Positions 24,210 to 36,186 of a stretch of 64,000 bases of DNA are shown here, in pieces (positions within the stretch are counted from its first letter, which is position 1; every line of letters starts with the position of its first letter). The position numbers were made by a program, and so were the translations under genes. The stretch covers positions 62,001 through 126,000 of the forward strand of contig NZ_BIXY01000001.1 of assembly GCF_008326305.1 (NCBI RefSeq). Reading direction: 5' to 3'. The notes beneath the pieces were generated by a model. That model ran no database searches. It was given only the letters and a program-made list of their open reading frames with translations, and had not been told where the DNA came from. The stretch comes from Dictyobacter arantiisoli. Lineage in GTDB: Bacteria > Chloroflexota > Ktedonobacteria > Ktedonobacterales > Ktedonobacteraceae.

Positions 24210-26384
24210 ATGACAGCTCACAAAAAACATATTGCATTCCCCTCAACAATGGAAGAGACACTATCGGTAAAGCCGGCCCCGATAGCTCTCAGTGAGGAAA
24301 AAGAACAGGTTAATGCGACACCGATTACCCTGAAAAGTGGCGATAGCTTTCTGATCATGGATGTTTGTGGGGATCTTCTCTCGTCACGACAAGATATGGG
24401 CCTCTTCCGGCAGGGAACGCGGTTCTTGCGCACCAGTAATCTCTTTTTGGAAGGGAAAAAATGCGTTTCCCTTTCGCATCAAACGTCACATATGAGTAAT
24501 GCCAGCCATATTGATCTTACCAATGTCCCTTTACAGCTTGCGCCAGACACTGTCCTGGAACAGGGCGTGATCCATATCGACCGCTTTATAGAACTTACCC
24601 AGAATGCTCTGATCCATACCTGTACCATTACCAACTTTCATACGACAAATCTAGCGCTCACCTTGAGCCTGACGCTCGGTGCAGATTTCTGTGATCTCTT
24701 TGAGGTGCGCGGCTTCACCCGTCCTCAGCATGGACAGCAACAGACACCAGTTGTTACGCCAGATGGTGTACGGCTCAACTACCGTGGATTGGATACGGTC
24801 GAACGTACCACAACCATCCAGATCACTCCTACGACACCTTTTATCCAGGCTGATCAGATCGACTGGCAACTTGACTTACAGCGTGGTGAGCCTATCGAAC
24901 TGCGCATCGTCTTCCAGATGGGTGAGTCCAGCCAGAGTACCCTGGATACCGCTTCAGCGGCCACGCTCTGGGCTGAAGCCGCGCAACCCACGATCACCAG
25001 CAATGATCCATTTTTTAATCGCTTGCTGGATCGCAGTTCACAAGATCTAATGATGCTGAGCACCATGACCCCTTACGGCTATTATCCTTACGCAGGTATC
25101 CCCTGGTTCAACTGTCCTTTTGGTCGGGATGGACTGATTGCCGCTCTGGAATTCCTACCCCTGTATCCACAGGTTGCACGCGGCACCTTAGAATTTCTGG
25201 CCGCCTACCAGGGCACTAAAGTAGATACCTTCACGGATGAAGAGCCAGGTAAGATCCTGCATGAGTTCAGGACCGGTGAGATGGCAGCGATGCGTGAAGT
25301 CCCCTATATTCCCTACTATGGAACCGTGGACGCCACCCCACTTTTCTTGATCCTCTTTGAAGCCTATATGCACTGGACAGGTGATCAAGCTTTACTGGAT
25401 AGACTATGGCCGAATATTGAGGCCGCCGCCCGCTGGATGATTACCTATGGCGATCGGGATGGGGATAGCTTCCTTGAATATCATCGTGTCGCATCTAAAG
25501 GATTGGATAATCAGGGCTGGAAGGATTCCTGGGATAGCATTAATCATCGGGATGGACGGATTGCGCACTCACCCATTGCCCTCTGTGAAGTACAGGGCTA
25601 TGCCTATGCTGCCTATCGTGCCACCAGTTATCTGGCACGGAAAGTAGGACGACAGGATGAGGCTCCTTTCTGGGATACCAGGGCCGAAACATTACAGGAA
25701 AATTTTCTGCAACGCTTCTGGTGGGAAAATGAGCAAAGCATCTATCTGGCGCTGGCTGAGGATAAAGAACCCTGCGAGGTCGTCTCCTCGAACGCCGGAC
25801 AGTGCCTCTGGACGGGCATCTTACCTGATGACAAAGCCCGACAGGTTGTCGAGCGTATCATGCAACAGGATATGTCCAGTGGCTGGGGTATTCGCACCCT
25901 CTCAAGCACTGCCGTGCGTTATAATCCTCTCAGCTATCACAACGGCTCTGTCTGGCCGCACGATACCGCCCTGATCGGTAGTGGCTGCGCGCTCTATGGA
26001 GAAAAACAGGCCGCCAGTCAACTACTTAAGAGTTTATTTGATGCCAGTCAGCACTTCACCGACGCCCGCCTGCCTGAACTCTATTGTGGTTTTGAGCGAC
26101 GTGAGGGATACGGACCGACCCGTTATCCAGTTGCCTGTTCCCCACAGGCCTGGGCAGCCGGAGCCATCCATATCCTGCTCTTATCGCTGCTTGGACTACA
26201 TCCCAACGCAGACTCCGGTCATCTGACGCTCCACCAACCGATCCTACCAGATTGGCTAACAAGCCTGGAGATCAACGGCATGCATGTTGGCAATCAACGG
26301 GTCCACCTGAAGTTCACGCGCCAGGATGACCACACCACAGTCACGTTTGGACGCGATAACAAGGTAGACATCCGCATTCTCTAG
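24210..26384 (+). CDS. Amylo-alpha-1,6-glucosidase/glycogen debranching-type enzyme
   Basis: The 724-residue protein has an N-terminal beta-rich debranching-enzyme domain (SFLIMDVCGDLLSSRQDMGLFRQGTRFLRT near residues 45-75) and a C-terminal (alpha/alpha)6 barrel: PYAGIPWFNCPFGRDGLIAALE near 292, SWDSINHRDG near 442 and NPLSYHNGSVWPHDTALI near 570, with acidic residues suited to the active site. This two-domain order matches the bacterial amylo-1,6-glucosidase family, acting on branched alpha-glucans. No export signal is seen, so cytoplasmic. It precedes otsB by 248 bases. Glucose released might feed trehalose synthesis; this is inference. Confidence 0.88.
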   Translation: MTAHKKHIAFPSTMEETLSVKPAPIALSEEKEQVNATPITLKSGDSFLIMDVCGDLLSSRQDMGLFRQGTRFLRTSNLFLEGKKCVSLSHQTSHMSNASHIDLTNVPLQLAPDTVLEQGVIHIDRFIELTQNALIHTCTITNFHTTNLALTLSLTLGADFCDLFEVRGFTRPQHGQQQTPVVTPDGVRLNYRGLDTVERTTTIQITPTTPFIQADQIDWQLDLQRGEPIELRIVFQMGESSQSTLDTASAATLWAEAAQPTITSNDPFFNRLLDRSSQDLMMLSTMTPYGYYPYAGIPWFNCPFGRDGLIAALEFLPLYPQVARGTLEFLAAYQGTKVDTFTDEEPGKILHEFRTGEMAAMREVPYIPYYGTVDATPLFLILFEAYMHWTGDQALLDRLWPNIEAAARWMITYGDRDGDSFLEYHRVASKGLDNQGWKDSWDSINHRDGRIAHSPIALCEVQGYAYAAYRATSYLARKVGRQDEAPFWDTRAETLQENFLQRFWWENEQSIYLALAEDKEPCEVVSSNAGQCLWTGILPDDKARQVVERIMQQDMSSGWGIRTLSSTAVRYNPLSYHNGSVWPHDTALIGSGCALYGEKQAASQLLKSLFDASQHFTDARLPELYCGFERREGYGPTRYPVACSPQAWAAGAIHILLLSLLGLHPNADSGHLTLHQPILPDWLTSLEINGMHVGNQRVHLKFTRQDDHTTVTFGRDNKVDIRIL

Positions 26385-26632
26385 CTCCGTATACTCATAC
26401 CCTTTAACAGGGAGAACTCGAACGCATAGAACGAGCCCTCCCTGCCATTGAGCTCCATTGACAAACTCCAACACAATCAGACATAGTTTAAAGGCATGCT
26501 CACCCTGATAGTAAATGAGTTCAACGTTCCCATGAAGTGAGCCGTAGCTGCGCAGAAGGAGGGCGGCTACGTTGGTTTCTCGGCTTTTACTCAAATATGA
26601 GGATTACACGAGAGAATGGAGAAAATACACTG

Positions 26633-27448
26633 ATGTTATCAGCAGATATATTACACGTCCTGGGACAACATCCACTTGGGTTGGTCTTTGATATCGATGG
26701 AACATTAAGTCCCATTGCCCCCACACCCGATGAAGCGCGCCTGTATCCAGGGACAGAAAATTATTTACGACAGGCCAGCCAGTTCGCGCGGGTAGGAATT
26801 CTGACCGGGCGTGCCGTTGAGGATGGAGCACGTCTGGTAAACGTCGAAAACCTGACCTATATCGGCACTCATGGACTGGAATGGTGCGAGGGGCTCCCAG
26901 CCAGCCATCCTGTGAAGCTACTCCCAGAAGCTGAGCCATATATCAAACCAGGACAACAATTACTGGATCTGGCAGAGCAACAACTCGTCCCCGAGATCCC
27001 CAATCTCATCGTACAACGCAAAAGCATCGGGGGAACGCTTCACTATCGCCTCGTCCCTAATCCAGAACAGGCGCGCGAACTTATCTTATCTACCTTACGG
27101 GAACCCGCTCACAGGCTCAATATGCGTCTCGACGAAGGCAAACGCGCTGTGGAAATACTTGCACCGCTCACTATAAATAAAGGGATTGCGCTACGGAGCT
27201 TCGTCGAACGTTTCGGACTACGGGGTGTCATCTTCGCTGGTGACGACCGGACGGACCTGAACGGCATTTTAGAATTAGCGCACTTGCGTCAGGATGGCAT
27301 TGCAGCTCATGGGATCGTTGTCCAACACCCCGATACACCACCGGCATTGCTTGAACATGCCGACACAGTAGTCCAGGGGGTTGCTGCAATGGTCGAGTTG
27401 TTACAAGACATCACAACCAATCTGAGCAATGCAAAAAGCCTGAGCTAA
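26633..27448 (+). CDS. otsB: Trehalose-6-phosphate phosphatase
   Basis: OtsB dephosphorylates trehalose-6-phosphate. I chose ATG 26633 (271 residues, MLSADILHVLG) with GGAG 11 bases upstream; earlier starts at 26597 or 26537 are possible but add unrelated sequence. HAD-family motifs are GLVFDIDGTLSPIAP near 17 (nucleophile and acid Asp), ILTGRAVED near 58, and FAGDDRTDLNGIL near 200 with the metal Asp pair. A cap domain lies between. It is convergent with otsA, the reverse of the usual co-directional otsBA pair. Confidence 0.92.
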   Translation: MLSADILHVLGQHPLGLVFDIDGTLSPIAPTPDEARLYPGTENYLRQASQFARVGILTGRAVEDGARLVNVENLTYIGTHGLEWCEGLPASHPVKLLPEAEPYIKPGQQLLDLAEQQLVPEIPNLIVQRKSIGGTLHYRLVPNPEQARELILSTLREPAHRLNMRLDEGKRAVEILAPLTINKGIALRSFVERFGLRGVIFAGDDRTDLNGILELAHLRQDGIAAHGIVVQHPDTPPALLEHADTVVQGVAAMVELLQDITTNLSNAKSLS

Positions 27449-27465
27449 GTTCAATGGAAGCAAAG

Positions 27466-27532
27466 GTAGGGGTACCAGCTCCGGTACCTCTACAGTTGCA
27501 ATGCCATCCCATCCTATAGGATGAGCTTTTTT
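27466..27532. terminator. Hairpins between convergent otsB and otsA
   Basis: GTAGGGGTACC at 27466 pairs with GGTACCTCTAC at 27483; a second small palindrome CATCCTATAGGATG at 27510 is followed by GCTTTTTT. The latter is consistent with a plus-strand terminator after otsB, though its stem is short. Confidence 0.45.
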
Positions 27533-27590
27533 GCCACTACCAGCACCGCATCCTTGCTCTTCCGCCACATACACATAGCTTGCAATTCAG

Positions 27591-29189
27591 TTACGCCATA
27601 TTGGCAACAATCGGTGTGCCCGAATGAGGATCGATATCAGATGATACAGCATTCGTTGCTGTGGTATTGGCAAAGGTACGCTCAAGCAATTCATTAATAT
27701 CAGCAATTTGACGAGCCATCCATACGTTTAAGTCACTACGCTCAACCGCCTGGCGCGCTAACGTTGCCTTCATGCGCCGTTCCTCTGGCGACAATGTCAA
27801 AGCTTTATATAGTGCCTGTGAGGTCTCTACAACGTCAGTGGGAGAAGTGGGAATGGAGCCTTTTGCAAGTTGCTGAAAGGCACCGGCTGTTCGTGATAAC
27901 ACGAGTACCCCATCAGTCTGGTTCACGGCAGGGCCTTCTTTAGCCACCAGATTCATGCCATCAATGATGGGATTTACAAGCAACACATCATAATATTGCA
28001 TCGCAGCCAATGCACGCGCACGATCATTGCCAAAGAACGCCTGAATGGGCGTCCAGTCATCTGTCCCGTATTTGTTATTGATCTCTTCAATTAATGCACG
28101 CACATCACCGTCGAAACGGCGATATGTGGGCAAGGTTTGACGCGAGGGGACAAGAAACGCGAGAAAGGTGACTTTATTATGAAGTTCTGGATGCTGCTCA
28201 AGCACGTCGGCGTACGCTTGAAAACCGCGAATGATATTCTTGGTTGGCTCTACACGATCCACCCGCATAATGGTGTTTTCGCATAACAACTTTTTCATGT
28301 CTTCCGCAGCACGTCGTCCTGCCGCACTATTGACCACACGCCGCTCTTCAGTCACCGAAATGGAGATAGGATAGGAACGTGTCTGAGTCCGGTGACCCTG
28401 CCACCAGATTGCCCCTTCCTCAAAGTCTACGACCGCACCATCTAATAAGGTACGAACGCCTTCTAAGAAGTTGCGCGCATCACGTTCGGTCTGAAAGCCA
28501 ATAATGTCATTCCCGACCAGACCACTATAAATGGCCTGTGCGATATTGCTGGGAAGAAAATGCCAGCAGCGGATATCAGGCCAGGGAATATGGATAAACT
28601 GCTGCATCAGGATGGTCGGATGGCGTTGACGTATCATCAAAGGTGCCAGGTACAGGTGATAATCTTGCAACATCACCACCGGCACGCTATCTTCACGCTC
28701 GATCTCAGCGCAAATAGCATCAGCTATCGCCTGATTTGCGACCGTATAACCATTCGTCCAGGCATCTTGCAGTTGCGCATTCGATGCAGATTCCTGGGTA
28801 GGATCATACATATAATGCTGCAAGAACCAGAGTAACTCGTTACTGATTTTTTCGTAGTGTTTGCGATATGCATCCTTCGTTATAGACACATAGCGCAGTT
28901 GCATTTTTTGACCAGGGATAGGCGACTGAAGTAGACCGCCGTTCTCTTCCTCTGCTCTTTTTACAGCCAGACGGTCCCCATCAGTCATGGTCATTGCAAC
29001 CCACGAGACCTCCATACGGTTTCCAGCATCAATTAATGCTGTCACCATACCGCCAGCGCCACGCCGCGCTTTCAACGTCTTATCCTGCTTCAACTGGAAC
29101 TCTACTGGACCTCGATTTGAAGCAATGATTAAACGCTGCGCATGCGATAGCTGCGGAGGAGGGACCTTTGTCGTCTTCCGCGTGGGCAT
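27591..29189 (-). CDS. otsA: Trehalose-6-phosphate synthase (GT20)
   Basis: This enzyme joins glucose from a nucleotide sugar to glucose-6-phosphate. The 532-residue protein has RLIIASNRGPVEF near residue 19, RRGAGGMVTAL near 42, VMLQDYHLYLAPLMIRQRHP near 172, HIPWPDIRCWHFLP near 197, MRVDRVEPTKNI near 307, and PIIDGMNLVAKEGPAVN near 411, the order usual for GT20. It lacks a fused phosphatase domain, consistent with a separate OtsB. A low-complexity N-terminal tail (about 16 residues) and a C-terminal extension of about 40 residues are visible. AAAGGAT precedes the ATG. The otsB partner is convergent. Related GT20 substrates cannot be excluded. Confidence 0.9.
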   Translation of the reverse strand: MPTRKTTKVPPPQLSHAQRLIIASNRGPVEFQLKQDKTLKARRGAGGMVTALIDAGNRMEVSWVAMTMTDGDRLAVKRAEEENGGLLQSPIPGQKMQLRYVSITKDAYRKHYEKISNELLWFLQHYMYDPTQESASNAQLQDAWTNGYTVANQAIADAICAEIEREDSVPVVMLQDYHLYLAPLMIRQRHPTILMQQFIHIPWPDIRCWHFLPSNIAQAIYSGLVGNDIIGFQTERDARNFLEGVRTLLDGAVVDFEEGAIWWQGHRTQTRSYPISISVTEERRVVNSAAGRRAAEDMKKLLCENTIMRVDRVEPTKNIIRGFQAYADVLEQHPELHNKVTFLAFLVPSRQTLPTYRRFDGDVRALIEEINNKYGTDDWTPIQAFFGNDRARALAAMQYYDVLLVNPIIDGMNLVAKEGPAVNQTDGVLVLSRTAGAFQQLAKGSIPTSPTDVVETSQALYKALTLSPEERRMKATLARQAVERSDLNVWMARQIADINELLERTFANTTATNAVSSDIDPHSGTPIVANMA

Positions 29190-30020
29190 GGATGTATCCT
29201 TTCTAACAGGTGTTTACTGTTCTTGTCTTCGGTCATATGAACATCTCGCGGTACACAGGCAGTGTTCATTGTCTTATTTACCATTACTTGCCTGTATGCA
29301 TCTGATACGCTTTGACCTACTAACAAACCTAATCATGCATGACGGAGCTATGCAAGTCCCCACGAGTAATGTTACCATACAACGAAGCAGAATGCCTAGA
29401 GTCTGCCTGTGGTGACACCCTACCAGACAAGTAGAAAGCGCACCAGAAACCCTATTCACTATAGCTGTGCGCCAAAAGTGCATTCGAGCCACCTCCTGGC
29501 AAGGAAATAGAGGTGCTTTCCTGCTATTGACACGTACGATCAATAATACAGACTCAATACAGTACGCTTGTCACAGAGAATGACCTTGCTTTCTCCTCGC
29601 AGGTATTCAGGTATTATAGAACGAGCAGGAGATATCGAACATGGTTCATTCTCTCTCTTAAGAAGACGAACGTGACGTCAAAAAAATTATTCTGCACGAC
29701 CAGTAAGCATGAGACAAGGTGAGACAATAGTCCCACCTGAAACAAAGCGTGTGCATGTACGCGTTTTGGTTAGTGGGGGTAATTTTGAGGCTATTTGAGC
29801 GCCATCTTGACACTCCAGGTATGCATTTATCGCTATTCATATCATGTATACTCAATTACTGGTATCTTTTCTTGAGATACTCTATAAATATCACCCATAA
29901 CTACTATCCGTTCAGGAAAACTTTGCGGCTACATAGGGCATCATGCTAGAATTGCCCTGCAAGAAGCAGAGAGTGATATGTATTTACTCTATCCTGCGGA
30001 ACTATTGAGAGGAGCGCAAA
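29190..30020. other. Gene-free region upstream of otsA and the TTG-start membrane protein
   Basis: This 830-base divergent gap contains only short, unconvincing reading frames. It must hold both the leftward otsA promoter and the rightward promoter of the next operon. I could not select either with confidence: TTGACA at about 29808 is followed only after 21 bases by TATTCA. No repeat or structured RNA was recognised. Confidence 0.5.
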
Positions 30021-31178
30021 TTGGAACAGACGACCGGCAGGAAATGGTATTGGCGTATTCTGGATTTTATCAATCCGCTGCGCGACCCTAGCCTCACCGT
30101 CGCAGCCGTATTAACATTTATTGAAGAGGCAAACCAGCCTACCCAATGGTATATCATTGTTGTTGTTGCGCTCGTCAACTGGTTAGCGGTGCGTGGTATT
30201 GTCTGGTTAGTAGTCAATTTTACGTTTGCAGCTGTGTTTCTTGGGCGCCGCCTCTGGTGGTCCATCAAACATCCGCATCTGGCATGGCGCATCCTGGATG
30301 CCGTCGGGCATGAAGAAATTGTCATTGGAGGCAATTCAGGCTTCAGCGATAGCATTATGCTCCAGGATGGCACAACAATTATGAGCCCGATGCTAGGTGC
30401 CAATGGCATCCACGTGATCGGCGAGCTGCCCGCTGGCACTGAACTTCCCATGCTCGGAATGCCCGGGGGCCAGATGCCTGGCGATGGAATGCAACCCTTT
30501 GGGAATAACGGAGGCTTCTTCCCCGGTGCCAACGATTTCGCTCCCAATGGTTTTCCTGGTCAGCCTGCCCTCAATTATCAGCCTGCGGGAAACAACACCT
30601 TTAACAATGAGTTTGTGAGTACACAGAGTACCGATGGATTGCCGCAAAACTTTCCAAAACGGCCCTCTGATGAAGAAGAGCAGTTACGCCAGCAGGTGGC
30701 TGCCTTCAATCGGTTGCTTGAAGATTGGATCCAATTCACAGAAGAAAAATGGCGTACAATCAGCGATAGCCAGCTTGGCTGGAAACCTCTGCGTGGACGC
30801 TGGGGCGACTGGGATGATATTTTTCAGGATGCCTATGCCGCGAAAACTTCAGATCCAATGGCTGAAGCAGCTCAACTCGCTGGTGAGGCAACCGCCCGCC
30901 GCTATGAAACATCAAAAGAAAGAGGTTCGGCGGCTTCCGCTGTCGCTTGCTTTATGCGCGATATGATGACGCTGCGCCGTGGTCTCGATATGATTCAACA
31001 AACAACGGGGGCCCTACCCGAAACACCGAAGGGGCAGCCGAACGTTCAGTCACAATCTCGCAAGTTTGGACAAAATAGCGGCTCACTCTTCAATGGACAA
31101 TCTGGAGCTACTTCTCCACGGAGCACACTGATTCGTCGACCAACACAAATTTTTGTGGATGCCGACTCTAAAAAATAG
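30021..31178 (+). CDS. Membrane-anchored protein of unknown function with Gly/Asn/Pro-rich linker
   Basis: The likely start is TTG 30021 with GAGAGGA at 30007-30013, giving 385 residues. Two hydrophobic segments lie near residues 40-65 (WYIIVVVALVNWLAVRGIVWLVV) and just after (FTFAAVFL). Next comes a soluble stretch with regular glycine turns (IGGNSGFSDSIMLQDGTTIMSPMLGANG), a low-complexity Met/Gly/Pro/Asn linker at about 140-205, then a helical charged region (EEEQLRQQVAAFNRLLEDWIQFTEEKWRTISDSQLGW) and a disordered tail. I recognise no domain. It is 8 bases ahead of hisC, so is probably cotranscribed, without an obvious functional link. Confidence 0.7.
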   Translation: MEQTTGRKWYWRILDFINPLRDPSLTVAAVLTFIEEANQPTQWYIIVVVALVNWLAVRGIVWLVVNFTFAAVFLGRRLWWSIKHPHLAWRILDAVGHEEIVIGGNSGFSDSIMLQDGTTIMSPMLGANGIHVIGELPAGTELPMLGMPGGQMPGDGMQPFGNNGGFFPGANDFAPNGFPGQPALNYQPAGNNTFNNEFVSTQSTDGLPQNFPKRPSDEEEQLRQQVAAFNRLLEDWIQFTEEKWRTISDSQLGWKPLRGRWGDWDDIFQDAYAAKTSDPMAEAAQLAGEATARRYETSKERGSAASAVACFMRDMMTLRRGLDMIQQTTGALPETPKGQPNVQSQSRKFGQNSGSLFNGQSGATSPRSTLIRRPTQIFVDADSKK

Positions 31179-31186
31179 GACAAACC

Positions 31187-33851
<2,665 letters not shown>

Positions 33852-33884
33852 ATATACAGAGCAGCGTAGACGATAGAGGGAAAT

Positions 33885-34107
33885 GGCAATTCCCCGGCCA
33901 GGGTTTGGGACCACCCTCTTCTCTCACCGCCGCCGAGGCGCAGGGGACAGGGACGGCAGTTCCCCGGCCAGGGTTTGGGACCACCCTCATTCTCTCACCG
34001 CCGCCGAGACACAGGGGGGCAGGGGGACGGCAGTTCCCCGGCCGGGGTTTGGGGTGTCCCCAATCCTTCCCTCATTCTCTCACCGCCGCCGAGACGGCAA
34101 AAGGAAA
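33885..34107. repeat. Three imperfect tandem repeats of 70-75 bp
   Basis: Units begin with GGCARTTCCCCGGCC at 33885, 33955 and 34029. Each continues with a GGGTTTGGG stretch, a pyrimidine-rich TTCTCTCA tract and ACCGCCGCCGAG. The third contains GGGGTGTCCCCA at 34051-34062, linking it to the repeat at 22.5 and 45.7 kb. Short open frames inside are by-products of the GC-rich repeats. Confidence 0.85.
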
Positions 34108-34273
34108 CTCTGTACGCTACGCTTCAGATGCGCTATTATTAAGAATGAACGTGCGGGCAATCATAGGTGGACGAGGGTATGTTCATACAGCAAGAAGCCA
34201 GAGCGCTTCTGTATCCTCGCCCGCCTTTGATCGTCCGCGCTCATGATGATGATCGCAACTAAAGAGAGGGTTT

Positions 34274-35152
34274 ATGGCAAGCAAAACATCTGACGTTCAG
34301 GGTACAAGAGAAAGACGTACCGGACGTTCTGTTCACTACGATATTAGCTATCTGGTACAAGGCGCAGAGTACGGCACCGATGGTGCAATTGTCCTGCTAC
34401 ATGACATTCCTGCCGGAGCATTTGCCTGGGAAAAAATCATGGGACAATTGACGGGATTGAAGCGCGCCGTTTACGCTTTCGATCTGCTGGGCTTCGGTCA
34501 GTCGGAGCGCCCCTGGCCCGCCGATACCTCTATCTGGGGACAAGCAGACGTCCTGACATATCTGATCCAGGATCTTCATCTTACGAATATTGTCCTGGTC
34601 GGCCACGGCCTGGGCGGGGGTATCGCACAGGTTCTGGCAACACGCCTGCTCCGTCAGCAAACAGGTGCCCTGGTGCTGGTTGACTCAATTGCCTACCTGC
34701 ACACATTCGCTGAAAACTGGCCGCTAACAGAGATGGAGAAGCGCCGCGACTTCGACGCTCCTCAGAATACTTCCCTGGAAGATCTGATCACCGATCTGCG
34801 CAATACTTTGCCACAGGCAACCACCAATCCGAAAGGCTTCGCCGATGTCATTCAAGACTACGTTGAGCCCTGGAACAATGAGCATGGCAAAGAATTGTTG
34901 TTCCAGCAGGTTCGCAACCTGGTTCCCTACTATTTGAATGCAGTAGCCAGTGATTTGCACGGAATTGGTAAACCAATCCTGCTCATCTGGGGTGACAAAG
35001 ACGAGCAGACCCCATTAAAGGATGGAGAACGCCTGCATCGCGAAATTCCTAATTCGCAACTGGTCGTGGTTCCCAATGCCGGTCACCTCTCTCTGTTTGA
35101 CGCACCTGACGCAGTCGCCAAAGCATTGGTCGATTTCGTCTCACACATCTAA
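34274..35152 (+). CDS. Alpha/beta-hydrolase fold protein lacking the nucleophile serine
   Basis: This 292-residue protein has the hydrolase order IVLLHDIPAGAFAWEKIM near 40, AFDLLGFGQSERP near 73, the nucleophile elbow IVLVGHGLGGGIAQ near 106-119, PILLIWGDKDEQTPL near 236 and VVPNAGHLSLFDAPD near 265. The elbow reads G-H-G-L-G, so residue 112, normally Ser, is Gly (codon GGC at 34607). The acid (near DKDE) and histidine (NAGH) remain. A classic serine hydrolase mechanism is therefore not possible unless another residue serves. It may be a non-catalytic or binding member. It lies alone, with GAGAGGG before the ATG. Confidence 0.85.
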   Translation: MASKTSDVQGTRERRTGRSVHYDISYLVQGAEYGTDGAIVLLHDIPAGAFAWEKIMGQLTGLKRAVYAFDLLGFGQSERPWPADTSIWGQADVLTYLIQDLHLTNIVLVGHGLGGGIAQVLATRLLRQQTGALVLVDSIAYLHTFAENWPLTEMEKRRDFDAPQNTSLEDLITDLRNTLPQATTNPKGFADVIQDYVEPWNNEHGKELLFQQVRNLVPYYLNAVASDLHGIGKPILLIWGDKDEQTPLKDGERLHREIPNSQLVVVPNAGHLSLFDAPDAVAKALVDFVSHI

Positions 35153-35347
35153 TACACTCGATCAAGCCATTGAGGCGCTCACATCTCCTCCGCAGAGATT
35201 GCTTAGAGCGCCTTTTTTAGAACCAAAATATGACTAAACTCTCATTATAACGTATTTCTGCATCATTATTCTTGCATCATTCATTGCTGATCGGTATAAT
35301 AAAAGACGAACCAGAAGTTGTTGAGGAAATGTAGAGGGGGGATATGT

Positions 35348-35842
35348 ATGCATCCAAAAACTGTACACACAGATGAACTTTTCCAATCACCAATCTCGAC
35401 AGAACATAATCTCACAAGTATCCGCTGCGATAAAACGCCAGATCCAGCATTAGCGCAGGCCGAACTTGTAGTAGAGCCGTTGCCTATTCGTCCATCTTTA
35501 CTGCGTCTCATCTTGATTGTCAAACACGTATTATTGGCACTCGATACAGTTGTTCTGAGTGTACTCTGTTATCGCCTGCTCGAACAACATCCAGTCTATT
35601 GTGCACTCGCCTGGCTGGTGCTGCTACTGCTATGGGCGTATCTGGCCTGGACACCATTGCGCCAGCGCATACGCCAGATGCGCCTCAAGTGCCTCTGGAT
35701 TCTCGGCATCTCGCCAACCCCAGACGGCATGCCACACCCCACGGTGAATACCTACCGCGATGCCCATTTACGCGAATTGCAGGATGATACCACAGCTTAC
35801 ATGCAAGCTCTGCGCCAGATGCACGCAAAAACCAAACGCTAA
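35348..35842 (+). CDS. Small membrane protein of unknown function
   Basis: ATG 35348 (164 residues) follows GAGGGGGG; an upstream start at 35318 is less supported. After a polar 60-residue N-terminus there are two hydrophobic segments, LLRLILIVKHVLLALDTVVLSVL near 63 and YCALAWLVLLLLWAYLAW near 95, then a basic stretch and an alpha-helical tail. The arrangement resembles small YggT-like or two-helix inner-membrane proteins, but I recognise no family. The gene is followed directly by a dispersed repeat. Confidence 0.65.
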   Translation: MHPKTVHTDELFQSPISTEHNLTSIRCDKTPDPALAQAELVVEPLPIRPSLLRLILIVKHVLLALDTVVLSVLCYRLLEQHPVYCALAWLVLLLLWAYLAWTPLRQRIRQMRLKCLWILGISPTPDGMPHPTVNTYRDAHLRELQDDTTAYMQALRQMHAKTKR

Positions 35843-35849
35843 AAAATGC

Positions 35850-36043
35850 TCAAAAACGTAGGTGCGGGCCGCCGTCGCAACGGAGGTCCGCTTTCCCGTG
35901 ACTCGTACAACCATCTCGCCCGTAGCTCTCCCCCGTTCCCAAACAAGAATGCAAGGGATCTGAGCGAGCGTTGGGGCGAGATGGTCGTACGAGCAAGGGA
36001 GCGTCAACACACGCTGCGTTTCGTACGATGCCTACGTTTTCGA
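35850..36043. repeat. Dispersed palindromic element, AAAACGTAGGTGCGGGCC family
   Basis: Ends are an imperfect inverted repeat: TCAAAAACGTAGGTGC at 35850 and GATGCCTACGTTTTCGA at 36027. An inner 20-bp inverted repeat (35902-35921 and 35974-35993, built on ACCATCTCGCCC) has one mismatch. Total size about 194 bp, without a gene. The layout suggests a MITE-like or structured intergenic element; a second, degenerate copy is at 19597. Confidence 0.75.
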
Positions 36044-36186
36044 TCATTTGTGTTGGAGTGTGTAGAGAGATAAATATGGTTATTTTATATTATAGTGGTA
36101 TCATGGCATGGTACCAGGCTGCCGTGCAAGCACTGGATAAAAAAGCAGTTACTGGGCCTGTTGGCCTGAGTTAGAGAGATATTGTT

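Noticed and set aside
33885-34107. CRISPR array
   Set aside because: Only three units, no unique spacers between identical repeats, and no Cas genes in the window.
33883-34246. Two overlapping 113-115-codon frames downstream of enolase
   Set aside because: They span the tandem repeats and share the repeat period; no ribosome site, and repeated peptides are a by-product.
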